Shown here one piece after another: positions 9,320 to 17,835 of a stretch of 19,842 nucleotides of DNA; within the stretch, counting starts at the first letter, position 1, and each line of letters starts with the position of its first letter. The position numbers were made by a program, and so were the translations under genes. The notes below the pieces were generated by a model. That model was not told the origin of the DNA. It ran no database searches and saw nothing but the letters and a program-made list of their open reading frames with translations. This DNA comes from Zancudomyces culisetae (lineage: Eukaryota > Kickxellomycota > Harpellomycetes > Harpellales > Legeriomycetaceae). The stretch spans positions 1 to 19,842 of the forward strand of contig LSSK01001943.1 of the NCBI GenBank assembly GCA_001969505.1, given 5' to 3'.

Positions 9320-11077
9320 ATGTCTTCAATATCAAGAATTCTTCCAGAACCAAAATACACAAACTCTGTAGAAGAGAGATATAGAGAAAGAGTGGAGCAG
9401 GACTTGGAAGATGAAAGGATTGAAGCACCACAGCAACAACAGATGGAAAAGACAAAGATTCCCGAGTATGGGAAACGAAGAGGGTGGGTTCCCAAAAGCC
9501 TTGAGGATTTTGGGGATGGCGGAGCATACCCTGAAATACCTGTAGCACAGTACCCATTAAAAATGGGGTTGAAAAAGACGAAAAAGAGTCAAAACATAAC
9601 AAAACAGGTGGATGGAGAGGGAAACATTGATTATGGAGCAATAGCGAGACAGGGACATGGAGAGAATAAAATAATCCATAGTGATTTCAAGCAGCTGGTT
9701 CCAATGCGCGAGAGAACAGATATTGACGAAGAAGAGGGAATCATGAAAGAAAGGCCAGGAGAGGAAGAAGTACAAGAGACGGCACAGAGAACGCTCCAGG
9801 CATTGGAGAAGAAAATCAATGGCAAAATCAATGCGGCAAAACCAAGGAGTCAGCGAAATGAGCAAGAATCGGGGGCAACGTTTATTCGATATACGCCTAA
9901 CCAAACGGGGGAAAATTACAATTCAGGGGCGCAACAGCGGGTTATTCGAATGTCAGAAGTACAGGTAGATCCACTTGAGCCACCGAAATTCCAGCACAAG
10001 AGGATACCAAACGCTCCACCTTCACCACCAGCACCGGTGATGCACTCGCCACCGCGCGCAGTATCGGTTGAAGAGCAAAAGGCGTGGGTGATTCCGCCAT
10101 GTATTTCAAATTGGAAAAACGCCAAGGGATACACAATAGCACTGGACAAGAGATTGGCGGCGGACGGAAGAGGGTTACAAGAGGTCAAAATTAATGACAA
10201 CTTTGCAAAATTGTCAGAAGCATTACTGGCAGCAGAACGACATGCAAGAGAGGAGGTTAGACAACGATCGATGATGCAACAACGAATAGTTCTTAAAGAA
10301 AAAGAAGCCAAGGAAGAGCATTTGAGGAATTTGGCACGATTGGCACGAGAGGAAAGATCGGGGACAGGAGCGGGAGCAGGAGCAGGACGATGGGGAAAGG
10401 ATTCTGATTCTGATTCTGGCTCTGGCTCTGGCTCTGGCTCTGAATCCGAAGAAGAAAAGGAGAGTAAAAGAGAAGCAAGATCAGACTCAGAAACAGAGGT
10501 TGAAGATAAAGTAGATGAACGGGTTAGAGAGCGAGATGAAATTCGGCGAGATCGGCAAAGAGAACTACGACGCGAGTTGCGGATGAATAAGATGGGAGCA
10601 GAAGCCAAGGCGAAATATGCAGCACGGATGGAAAACAGAGACATTTCGGAAAAAATTGCATTGGGACTTGCCAAGCCTTCAGCCGGTTCGTCAGCCAGTG
10701 AAGGTTTATTTGACACTCGTTTATTGCATCGAAACGAAAGTACTGGTGCTGATCTAAACGATGACGAGTCCTACAACATTTACGACAAGCCAATGATGTC
10801 GGGCAAGTCGCTATCTAGCATGAACATCAACTACCGGCCCAAGGATGTTGATATGCAGGCCGAAACAATGGGGTATAATGAAGAATCTCTTACAAAAGAG
10901 CTGGAAAAGGATCGGTTTGATGCCTTTGGAACCAAGAGGAAGCTGCCATCTTCTCAAAAGTCTGCTAATATAAGATCTACTCCTGTAGAATTTGAAAAGG
11001 ATTCGGATATCTTTGGAGTAGATCAGTTTTTGGATGATACTAAAAAAAGCATTATGAAAAAACATAAAAATAATTAG
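9320..11077 (+). CDS. PRP45: Spliceosome SNW/SKIP-family protein (Prp45/SNW1)
   Basis: NineTeen-Complex-associated factor of the activated spliceosome; animal SKIP is also a transcription co-regulator. A single exon of 585 aa starts at ATG 9320 with an A-rich leader. The SNW core is textbook: IPEYGKRRGWVPKSLEDFGDGGAYPEI (conserved parts at about 47-73), IPPCISNWKNAKGY with S263 N264 W265, and LDKRLAADGRGLQ at 275-287, close to human SNW1. The C-terminal parts are kept too: RERDEIRRDR (403-412), NRDISEKIALG (439-449), YNIYDKP and a final FGVDQFLDD. Human SNW1 is 536 aa and yeast Prp45 is shorter and more diverged, so this is a conservative copy. Lineage inserts are a Gly-Ala tract (about 348-356) and an Asp-Ser/Gly-Ser tract (361-374). 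It lies 376 bp upstream of CLF1 in the same orientation. Confidence 0.97.
   Translation: MSSISRILPEPKYTNSVEERYRERVEQDLEDERIEAPQQQQMEKTKIPEYGKRRGWVPKSLEDFGDGGAYPEIPVAQYPLKMGLKKTKKSQNITKQVDGEGNIDYGAIARQGHGENKIIHSDFKQLVPMRERTDIDEEEGIMKERPGEEEVQETAQRTLQALEKKINGKINAAKPRSQRNEQESGATFIRYTPNQTGENYNSGAQQRVIRMSEVQVDPLEPPKFQHKRIPNAPPSPPAPVMHSPPRAVSVEEQKAWVIPPCISNWKNAKGYTIALDKRLAADGRGLQEVKINDNFAKLSEALLAAERHAREEVRQRSMMQQRIVLKEKEAKEEHLRNLARLAREERSGTGAGAGAGRWGKDSDSDSGSGSGSGSESEEEKESKREARSDSETEVEDKVDERVRERDEIRRDRQRELRRELRMNKMGAEAKAKYAARMENRDISEKIALGLAKPSAGSSASEGLFDTRLLHRNESTGADLNDDESYNIYDKPMMSGKSLSSMNINYRPKDVDMQAETMGYNEESLTKELEKDRFDAFGTKRKLPSSQKSANIRSTPVEFEKDSDIFGVDQFLDDTKKSIMKKHKNN
10366..10446 (+). repeat. 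Hexamer repeats in PRP45 (GA then DS/GS dipeptides)
   Basis: GGAGCA-type hexamers at about 10366-10388 encode Gly-Ala. GATTCT and then GGCTCT hexamers at about 10400-10445 encode Asp-Ser and Gly-Ser. Both arrays keep frame and lie in the poorly conserved stretch after the SNW core. Confidence 0.9.
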
Positions 11078-11453
11078 TTTGGTTAACTACACTTGTGTTT
11101 GTATTATTTATTTATTTATTTATTTTTGTTACCAGTTGGTTGCTAGTTGTTGGTAGTTGGTAGTTGATGGTTATTATAATTTTATTAATTTAAAAATATA
11201 AGTATGAACAATAAAAAAAAAATTTTATTATTTTACTCTGCTTTATTTATTTGATATTTAATTTTATAAATTATTTTCAATTTCAATTTCAATTTCAATT
11301 TCAATTCCAACTTTTATTTATATCCAAAATACGTGAAATATACATGAATACTAAACACGAAAACCTAAACGTAAACGAAAACGAAAAATAAACACAGATA
11401 AATAGAGATAGATAAGATATAAAACGAAATAAAATAAAATAAAATAAAACAAA
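11078..11453. other. Intergenic region PRP45 to CLF1 with simple repeats
   Basis: 376 bp holding the PRP45 3' flank and the CLF1 promoter. It contains an ATTT run at about 11104-11126, five TTTCAA hexamers at 11275-11304, a TAGTTGGTAGTTG segment near 11147-11165, and an AAAAT run immediately before the CLF1 ATG at about 11427-11450. No coding frame is visible. Confidence 0.7.
11275..11304. repeat. Five copies of TTTCAA
   Basis: Five perfect contiguous TTTCAA hexamers followed by a variant TTCCAA, located about 150 bp upstream of the CLF1 start codon. It is non-coding here, although hexamer arrays elsewhere in the window are coding. Confidence 0.9.
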
Positions 11454-12538
11454 ATGGATCAACAAGAACTACCAGGAGGGTATGACAGGTCAGGAAAGGG
11501 CCCAAAGATTAAAAACAAAAATGCAGCGCCTGTCCAAATCACCGCAGAGCAGTTGCTTAGAGAGGCACAGGAGCGGAGAGAAAAGATTTTCAAGCCTCCA
11601 GAACAAAAGATGATGGATGGCGAGGAGCTTTCCGAGTACCGGCTACGAAAACGCAAGGAATTTGAAGATGGGATACGCAAGAACCGGCTGAATGTTGGCA
11701 ACTGGCTGAAATATGCCAAGTGGGAGGAAGCTAATGGATTTTTGGACCGTGCAAGATCGATTTATGAGCGTGCGCTTGATGTGGATAGTCGCAATGCCAC
11801 GATATATCTAAAGTATGTTGAGATGGAAATGAAACATAAGAATATCAATTTGGCACGGAATTTGTTTGATCGAATTGTTACAATATTACCAAGAAACAAT
11901 CTGTTTTGGCAACGGTATAGTTATATGGAAGAAATCGTTGGTAATGTCTTGGGGGCTAGACAAATATTTGAAAGATGGATGAAATGGGAACCTGATGAAA
12001 CGGCTTGGAAGGCATATGTCAAATTTGAACAGCGGTATGGCGAACAACATTATGCAGAAATGGTTATGGAAAGGTTTGTTGATTTGTATCCCGAGCCCAA
12101 AAACTGGATAGCCTGGGCCAAATTTGTAGTAAATGATAATGATAAAGTTCGCGAGATTTATGGGAAAGCTATAGATTATATCATTTCGGTATACAATCAC
12201 AGTATCAATAACAAGGTTGAGGTGGAAAATGAGAAAAGTGTAGTGCTGGTATTTGTGGAATTTGCGAAATTTGAAAACAGATTAAAAGAGACTGAGCGAG
12301 CTAGAGCTATATACAAATATGCAATTGAATTATTTCCTAAATCAACATTGCTTTATAAACAATATACAGTATTTGAAAAACAAAATGGAAGTATAGAAAA
12401 CATTGAGCATGTTGTATTGATGAAACGGAGAAAAGAATATACAAAAGTAATAACCGAAAATCCTAATGATTATTTGACATGGGTTAGTTTGTTGTTATTG
12501 GAACAAGAAATAGCAAAGATTCAAGAATCAGAAGCAGA

Positions 12539-12579
<41 letters not shown>

Positions 12580-13925
12580 AATTAACATCAGAATCGGGCG
12601 ATGGACAAGAAGGAAGAGAAAATGTTAGAAACATGTTTGAAAGAGCTATTAGTAACAAACCAAGTAAAAGAGATGAGAAGGGAAAATGGAAAGAATATGT
12701 CTATATTTGGTTATTGTATGCAGTGTATGAAGAGACAGAAGCCAAAAATATACAAAGAGCAAGAAAAGTATATGAACGATTAATTGATGAAGAGAATATT
12801 CCACACAAAAAGTTTACGTTTGGTAAAATATGGATACAATATGCAATGTTTGAGGTTCGGCAACTGGATATAGATAAGGCAAGGAAAATACTGGGATTGG
12901 CAATGGGGAAATATGGGCGAGTGAATGGAGGCAAACAAAAGATATATAGAGGATATATTGAACTAGAGATGATGTTGCGAGAGTTTGACCGGGTTAGAAT
13001 GATATACAATAAATTTATAGAGGCGTTTCCATCTAGTTCGATAGTATGGGTAGAATATGCAAGGATGGAAGGATTGATGTTGGGGGAAATTGAGCGAGCA
13101 AGAATGATTTATGAATTAGCTATTAAAAGCATGACACCATCGCAAGGCAATGTTAATGTTAATGTTAATGTTAATGTTAATGTTAATGTTAATGTTAATG
13201 TTAATGATGATAATGACATTGATAATGATAATGATAAAGAGAGTCAGCAAATAGGAATTGTTGAAATGGATATGCCCGAGATTATTTACAAGTCGTATAT
13301 AGATTTTGAACAAGGAAATGGAAATTACAAGCGGGTAAAATTGTTGTATGAAAGGTTATTGGAGAAGAGTCAACATGTCAAAATATGGTTGAGTTTTGGT
13401 GCGTTTTTGACAAGCATAATAGAATGGAATAATAGTCAAAATCAAAATCAAAATCAATCGGAATTGGAACAGCAGGTTGAGAATGTTAGACAATTGTATA
13501 ACCGAGCGTATTCCCATTTCAAATTGCTGAATCAACCTCATGAAAGAATTTTGATAGTTGAAGCAATGAAGAGATTTGAATCGAGTATACCACCAGATTC
13601 CAATATTGCTAGTAAACTTGAAGAGACTAATCTTAATTATGTACCGGAAAAAGTTGTCAAACGAAGAAAAGTCACTACTACTACTACTACTACTAATACT
13701 TTTAATAACAATCAACAGAAACAATTCGGAAAAGGACAAGGTGAAGGTGAAGGAAAAGAAGGGGAAGAGGAAGAAGAGGAAGAGGAATATATTGATTATA
13801 TATTCCCAGATGATTATAAACAAACAGGAACTGGTATGAATAATAAATCTGGAACTGGTGATAAAGAATCAAGTGGATTTAAATTACTGGAAATGGCAAA
13901 GAAATGGAAAGCCAAAAATAAATAA
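11454..13925 (+). CDS. CLF1: Crooked-neck-like HAT-repeat splicing factor Clf1/Syf3
   Basis: Scaffold of the NineTeen Complex in the catalytically active spliceosome, built of HAT (half-a-TPR) repeats. A single exon of 823 aa starts at ATG 11454. The N terminus PVQITAEQLLREAQER and the repeat block from about residue 65 (NVGNWLKYAKWEE, RARSIYERALDVD, GARQIFERWMKWEP) match human CRNKL1 closely; the human gene has RARSIYERALDVDYRN and GARQVFERWMEWQP. HAT repeats, recognised by W..Y and RAR..YERA patterns, continue to about residue 700. Insertions between repeats are an Ala-Gly tract (about 363-374), an Asn-Val tract (about 565-583) and an Asn-Gln tract (about 663-669). The tail is acidic and ends with EEEYIDYIFPDD, typical of the family. 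Yeast Clf1 is 687 aa; the excess is insert and tail. CTG codons read as Leu in RLNVGNWLKY fit the family. Confidence 0.97.
12540..12580 (+). repeat. GCAGGA hexamer array in CLF1 (Ala-Gly tract)
   Basis: About six GCAGGA units in frame give alternating Ala and Gly between two HAT repeats. It is in a loop position that the animal protein lacks. Confidence 0.92.
13149..13204 (+). repeat. AATGTT hexamer array in CLF1 (Asn-Val tract)
   Basis: Nine near-perfect AATGTT units encode (Asn-Val)9, followed by GAT/AAT-rich sequence encoding Asp/Asn. The array sits between HAT repeats in the C-terminal half of CLF1. Confidence 0.95.
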
Positions 13926-14059
13926 AGAATTATAAAGTTATGGATATAGTATAGTATAGTATAGTATAGTATAGTATAGTGCAAGTAAAATCATTACTAG
14001 AGATTTAACTTTTATTCATTTATTTATTTATTTAGTTTGTTTGTTTTTTTATTAGTAAT
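13926..14059. other. Convergent 3' region between CLF1 and MLH1
   Basis: 134 bp between facing stop codons. The CLF1 stop overlaps AAATAAATAAAG, a possible polyadenylation element, and a pentamer repeat follows at once. The MLH1 side is T-rich with ATTT units (14015-14034). Confidence 0.65.
13946..13980. repeat. Seven copies of ATAGT
   Basis: A perfect pentanucleotide array of seven units lies just after the CLF1 stop codon, in the 3' UTR or terminator region of two convergent genes. Confidence 0.95.
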
Positions 14060-16945
14060 TTAACAACGTTCAAAGATTTTATATAGTTCAGGAATACTAG
14101 TAATTTTACAAATAAATTGACAATTTGAATAATCAACAAGATTATTATTATTGTTGTTGTTGTTATTGTTGTTTGAAGGAGAAAAGGAGTTTAGAAAAGA
14201 GTTTGTTACAACAAAGTTGGATTTTAATAGGGGACAAATCCGATGTTGGAAAACAAATTCGGTATTATGGGTTTGAGAATTGGTTATAAAAGAGTAGAAA
14301 TAAGCCAATTCGTCAATAAACCTGTCAAAAAACGGTTCTTCATGATCCCAATCTACTTCGGTTCCAATTCGTAACAAAAATTGTGGTAGGTTTTTGAAAT
14401 TGGGAATATAATCCCGGATTAGTAGAGGAAGAGTTTGTAAAACATAACTCGTTTCTTCTTGACTACCACTATTATTATTATTATTGTTATTGTTATTGTT
14501 ATTGTTATTGTTATTGTTATTGTTAGGACTATTTTCAGGTTGTACTTGTTGTTGGGTTATTGTAATATTGAAATATTCCTTCAACATTTCAGCTCTACTG
14601 GCAATTAGTTTGGTAATGGTCATTGCAGTAGCTTCCGGATTTTCACGAATAAATTCAGGAATTCCATCTATATTACTACTGCTTGTTTGCAAGTCAAGAA
14701 TTGATCTGATTGCAGATAATATCAGAGTATAAATATTTAATGGAGGATCCAATTCAATCTTTCCAAAATTACAAAAATCATACAATAGAACTTGTCGAAA
14801 CAAATGATAATTTAGTAATGGCAAGTTTACCATATACAATTCGGTAGAGCTTTGTATCAACATATTGGTATCCCCAAAATTATCATCATTTTTTGTTTGC
14901 GGATTTATTATTCCAACGTATGAATGTTGTTTAAAGATTCTACTCACTTGTTCGTTTATATCTTGTTCAATATCCTTTTGTAGTTTCAAAATACTTGTCA
15001 ATTTAACTGTAACTTTCGGGTTAATACTTTCTTGAGTTATCTCTGTTGCTGCTGTTGCTGTTGTTGTTGTTGTTGCTGCTATACTTATTTGGGTATTCAT
15101 GTCTTTATATTGTGTTACTTTTTCGACTTGCATTCGATCAGAACCCAATCTATTATCTTGATCACCACCAACTTTGGTAGTCGCAAATGATAATTTTGAT
15201 GGAGTAGATGATCTTGAAGTTGAGTTTGGATTTAGATTTAGATTTGAATTTGTATTTGGTGTATAAGGTGTATAAGGCGAATTTTGATTATTGTAATTTT
15301 TGACTGGTGATTCAAATGTTGTATTTCGCCTATTATTGGAAAATTCAAAACTTTTGATAAAATCTCCAGCACTCTTATCACTTTTATAACTCTTATCACT
15401 ATAGTTATTATTATTATTGTTATTATTGCTCATTGAAAGTCTATTTGGCAGTTCAGATTGGTTATTAATTGCCATAAATGATTTTAAAGAATAGTTGTTT
15501 GTATCCATTCTAACCATTTTATGACTAGGAACACTACTGTTGTTGTTATTGTTATTGTTATTGTTATTGTTATAGTTATGGTTGTTATGATTTGTGCTTT
15601 TGGATTCTTGATAATATTCATTATTTGCGCTCGCATCTTTTCTCTTTGTAGCGATAGTAGAATCCATCCCATTGGGATTATTGATTTTACTGTTATTTTT
15701 CAATTGAAGAACCATATTTTCATCATTATTCGTAATCAAAACACCTTGAATACATCCAACAATTTCTCTAATAATACGTTCAATGTTCAAAATTTGAACT
15801 TGTCTCTTTGTAGGATGAATATTCACATCCACATGACTCGGCTTAACCAACAAACTCAAATACACAAACACTTTGGATAATCCTCTAGGAAATATCCCGC
15901 TGTTTGTATATATGTTTTCTATACTGGTTTTAATCATGTTGTTATCCACCAGCCGGTTGTTTACAAACAACAAAAACGACATTCCTCCTCCACCGCCATT
16001 ATTACGACTCCCCGAAATTGATTCCAATGTTGATATCGTCTTTCTTAAAGCGACTCCTGTTCCTCCACTTTCGTTATCTCTTCCACTGCTACAATATCCT
16101 TCAATTTTTACTCGTAAGTCTCGGTTTTCCATTAAATCCTTTTTAAACTCAATCAGTGAGTTGGATACTTGTTTTCCATATACTTGCTGAATCACTTTGA
16201 GTTTACTGGCATTATTAGTGGCCCCACTACTATTTCCACTACTATTTCCACTGCTATTTCCGCGTGCTGTTGACGGTGGTGGTGCTCTTTGTGTCTGTAA
16301 ATCCGTACATATCGTTGTCTTGCTTCCTCCACTTCCCACAACCTTACGACAAGTAATCGATATTCCTGCATTGTGGATTGCATATTTTCCCGCTACATCC
16401 AGTATTCTATTATATTCTTCACTAGCCTTTTTGATTGCTTGTTTTCGGTACGGAATGTTATAAAACAAATCCTCTACTGCTATTTGTGTACCATTGTTTC
16501 CTGCACATTTCACTATCCCGCTATTCTCCCCTCCCAATACTTTTCCATCCACATATTTTGCTTTGTATGCTACTGGCGAATCTCGAGTCTTTGTCACTAC
16601 TGTCAAATACGAAACGTGACTTATACTAGCTAGTGCCTCTCCACGAAACCCATACGTTTCTATACTTTCCAAATCTTCGTATTTTTGTAGCTTGCTGGTT
16701 GTAAACCGTTCACATAATATTCCCAAATCCTCTGGAGAAATCCCAGCACCATCATCTTGAACTTGTAGCAGTTTCATTCCACCTTCTTTAACCAAAATCT
16801 GGATTTGTGTGGAGTGTGCATCAAATGCATTTTCCAAGATTTCTTTTAGTGCATTTGACGGTCTGTGTATTATTTCTCCTGCTGCAATTCGGTTGATCAC
16901 TGTAGTATCCAGTTTTTTGATCCGTTTCACTTTTAAATCTGCCAT
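14060..16945 (-). CDS. MLH1: DNA mismatch-repair protein MLH1
   Basis: MutL homologue that pairs with PMS1-type partners in nuclear mismatch repair. A single exon of 961 aa starts at ATG 16945. The GHKL ATPase domain is intact: VINRIAAGEIIHRPSNALKE with Glu35, ENAFDA with Asn39, DDGAGI (64-69), ERFTTSKL, TYGFRGEALASISH (97-110) and GTQIAVEDLFYNIP. The transducer domain has FLLFVNNRLVD and HVDVNIHPTKRQV. The C-terminal dimerisation domain begins around TVKLTSILKLQ and ends in the MLH1 hallmark YKIFERC. The family is usually about 750-770 aa; here the linker and loops are swollen by five Asn-rich tracts, a GNSSG repeat insert at about 229-241 and a Gly run near 317-321. It is convergent with CLF1 and divergent from the gene at 17836. 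Confidence 0.97.
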   Translation of the reverse strand: MADLKVKRIKKLDTTVINRIAAGEIIHRPSNALKEILENAFDAHSTQIQILVKEGGMKLLQVQDDGAGISPEDLGILCERFTTSKLQKYEDLESIETYGFRGEALASISHVSYLTVVTKTRDSPVAYKAKYVDGKVLGGENSGIVKCAGNNGTQIAVEDLFYNIPYRKQAIKKASEEYNRILDVAGKYAIHNAGISITCRKVVGSGGSKTTICTDLQTQRAPPPSTARGNSSGNSSGNSSGATNNASKLKVIQQVYGKQVSNSLIEFKKDLMENRDLRVKIEGYCSSGRDNESGGTGVALRKTISTLESISGSRNNGGGGGMSFLLFVNNRLVDNNMIKTSIENIYTNSGIFPRGLSKVFVYLSLLVKPSHVDVNIHPTKRQVQILNIERIIREIVGCIQGVLITNNDENMVLQLKNNSKINNPNGMDSTIATKRKDASANNEYYQESKSTNHNNHNYNNNNNNNNNNNSSVPSHKMVRMDTNNYSLKSFMAINNQSELPNRLSMSNNNNNNNNYSDKSYKSDKSAGDFIKSFEFSNNRRNTTFESPVKNYNNQNSPYTPYTPNTNSNLNLNPNSTSRSSTPSKLSFATTKVGGDQDNRLGSDRMQVEKVTQYKDMNTQISIAATTTTTATAATEITQESINPKVTVKLTSILKLQKDIEQDINEQVSRIFKQHSYVGIINPQTKNDDNFGDTNMLIQSSTELYMVNLPLLNYHLFRQVLLYDFCNFGKIELDPPLNIYTLILSAIRSILDLQTSSSNIDGIPEFIRENPEATAMTITKLIASRAEMLKEYFNITITQQQVQPENSPNNNNNNNNNNNNNNNNNNSGSQEETSYVLQTLPLLIRDYIPNFKNLPQFLLRIGTEVDWDHEEPFFDRFIDELAYFYSFITNSQTHNTEFVFQHRICPLLKSNFVVTNSFLNSFSPSNNNNNNNNNNNLVDYSNCQFICKITSIPELYKIFERC
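14144..14174 (-). repeat. Poly-Asn tract near the MLH1 C terminus
   Basis: ATT/GTT units on the plus strand read as a run of about eleven Asn codons on the minus strand, inside the C-terminal domain between SFLNSFSPS and LVDYSNCQFI. Confidence 0.88.
14469..14524 (-). repeat. ATTGTT hexamer array in MLH1 (poly-Asn)
   Basis: ATTATT then ATTGTT units repeat for over 50 bp. On the minus strand they read as alternating AAC and AAT, giving about eighteen consecutive Asn. The 6-bp period with mixed Asn codons shows expansion by hexamers rather than by single codons. Confidence 0.92.
15539..15588 (-). repeat. Second ATTGTT-type array in the MLH1 linker
   Basis: Another GTT/ATT array in the disordered linker encodes His/Tyr-interrupted poly-Asn on the minus strand. 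A shorter one lies at about 15405-15430. Confidence 0.85.
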
Positions 16946-17835
16946 TATTTATTCTCCACCACCACAAATTTCTCTCTATTACTTATGTTTTTATCCTCTT
17001 GGTTTTATATATTAACGTCTTGTACTTTTTACCGCAGCAAGTACAAAAAGTAATGTATATTTATACACACATTTTACATGAATTGATTTCATTTGGTTTC
17101 ATGCCATTTCATTTCCTTTAATTTTATTTTTATAGGTCCGAAAATGGATGAAATTATAACATAAAGTAACAAAAAAAAAACAAAATTGACAAATTAGTTT
17201 TCAATATCATCAACTTGTTTGATTAAGTTAATAACATTATTTTTCATCACCCATTTTATTTCAACCCGCTTTGACTTTAAAACATTGAAAGAAAGGGAAA
17301 AAAATGAAGAAAAAAAAAAGGCTTGTAAAATCAATTACAATCTGATCTGATATACCCTTAAACACACACACACACACACACAAACACACAAAATTGTAAA
17401 AAAGAACGATTATTAAACTATTCTTTTTCAATATAGTTATCATTAAATGTTGATAAAGAGTCCAGGAAACCAAACTAGTTTGTTAATACCATCATGTGCA
17501 CTACCTTTGTATTACTAGTACTCCTCCATCCTCAGCCTTTATTTCTACCTTTTACAACATTCCTTTATGTTTAATAAAAGTGATTAATAGTTAATAAAAA
17601 TAATTAATGAGTTAATTAATTAAAAAAAATTTTTTTTATATTTACAAATTATTGTGGTATGGAGTTTGATCAAAAAAAATTACACTATATTATTATGATT
17701 TTTTAAAACTCTAAATAATAAACAATTAAATAGATACTTAGATTGAATAAATGTAGTAGATACAACAAAACAAAAAAGACAAGCTAAAAGGAAAAGAGAA
17801 AAAGGAAAAAAAGAAGGAAAAATTAAACGGTTGGG
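16946..17835. promoter_or_regulatory. Divergent intergenic region MLH1 / PPR-like gene
   Basis: 890 bp between two divergent start codons, so both promoters should lie here. Visible elements are an AC dinucleotide run at about 17362-17382, A-rich tracts (17170-17184, 17312-17320), a TTAATTAATTAA segment near 17609-17622, and an A-run/T-run pair at about 17623-17638. The longest frames are short and repeat-driven, so I call no gene. No activator site can be assigned by eye. Confidence 0.5.
17362..17382. repeat. AC dinucleotide microsatellite
   Basis: About ten uninterrupted AC units, followed after a short AAA break by further CACACA, upstream of MLH1. Confidence 0.93.

Noticed and set aside
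9916-10716. 266-codon open frame antisense to PRP45
   Set aside because: It is a mirror of the strongly conserved PRP45 frame; its Ser/Glu/Pro repeats arise from the antisense of the hexamer repeats, and no family is recognisable.
2508-13925. CTG-Ser (alternative yeast) genetic code
   Set aside because: CTG codons fall at conserved Leu positions, for example in EPKKKLEIHS of DIS3 and NRLNVGNWLKY of CLF1, so the standard code is preferred.
14484-14732. Plus-strand poly-Leu ORF
   Set aside because: It is the antisense reading of the MLH1 poly-Asn array.
14060-16945. Dictyostelid origin suggested by poly-Asn tracts
   Set aside because: Introns are not extremely AT-rich, base composition is milder, and the gene set and intron signals fit a fungus better. 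It is not strictly excluded without a phylogeny.
17261-17473. Minus-strand ORF over the AC repeat
   Set aside because: Its VCVCVC and poly-Phe content comes from the dinucleotide repeat and A/T runs; no protein-like region remains.
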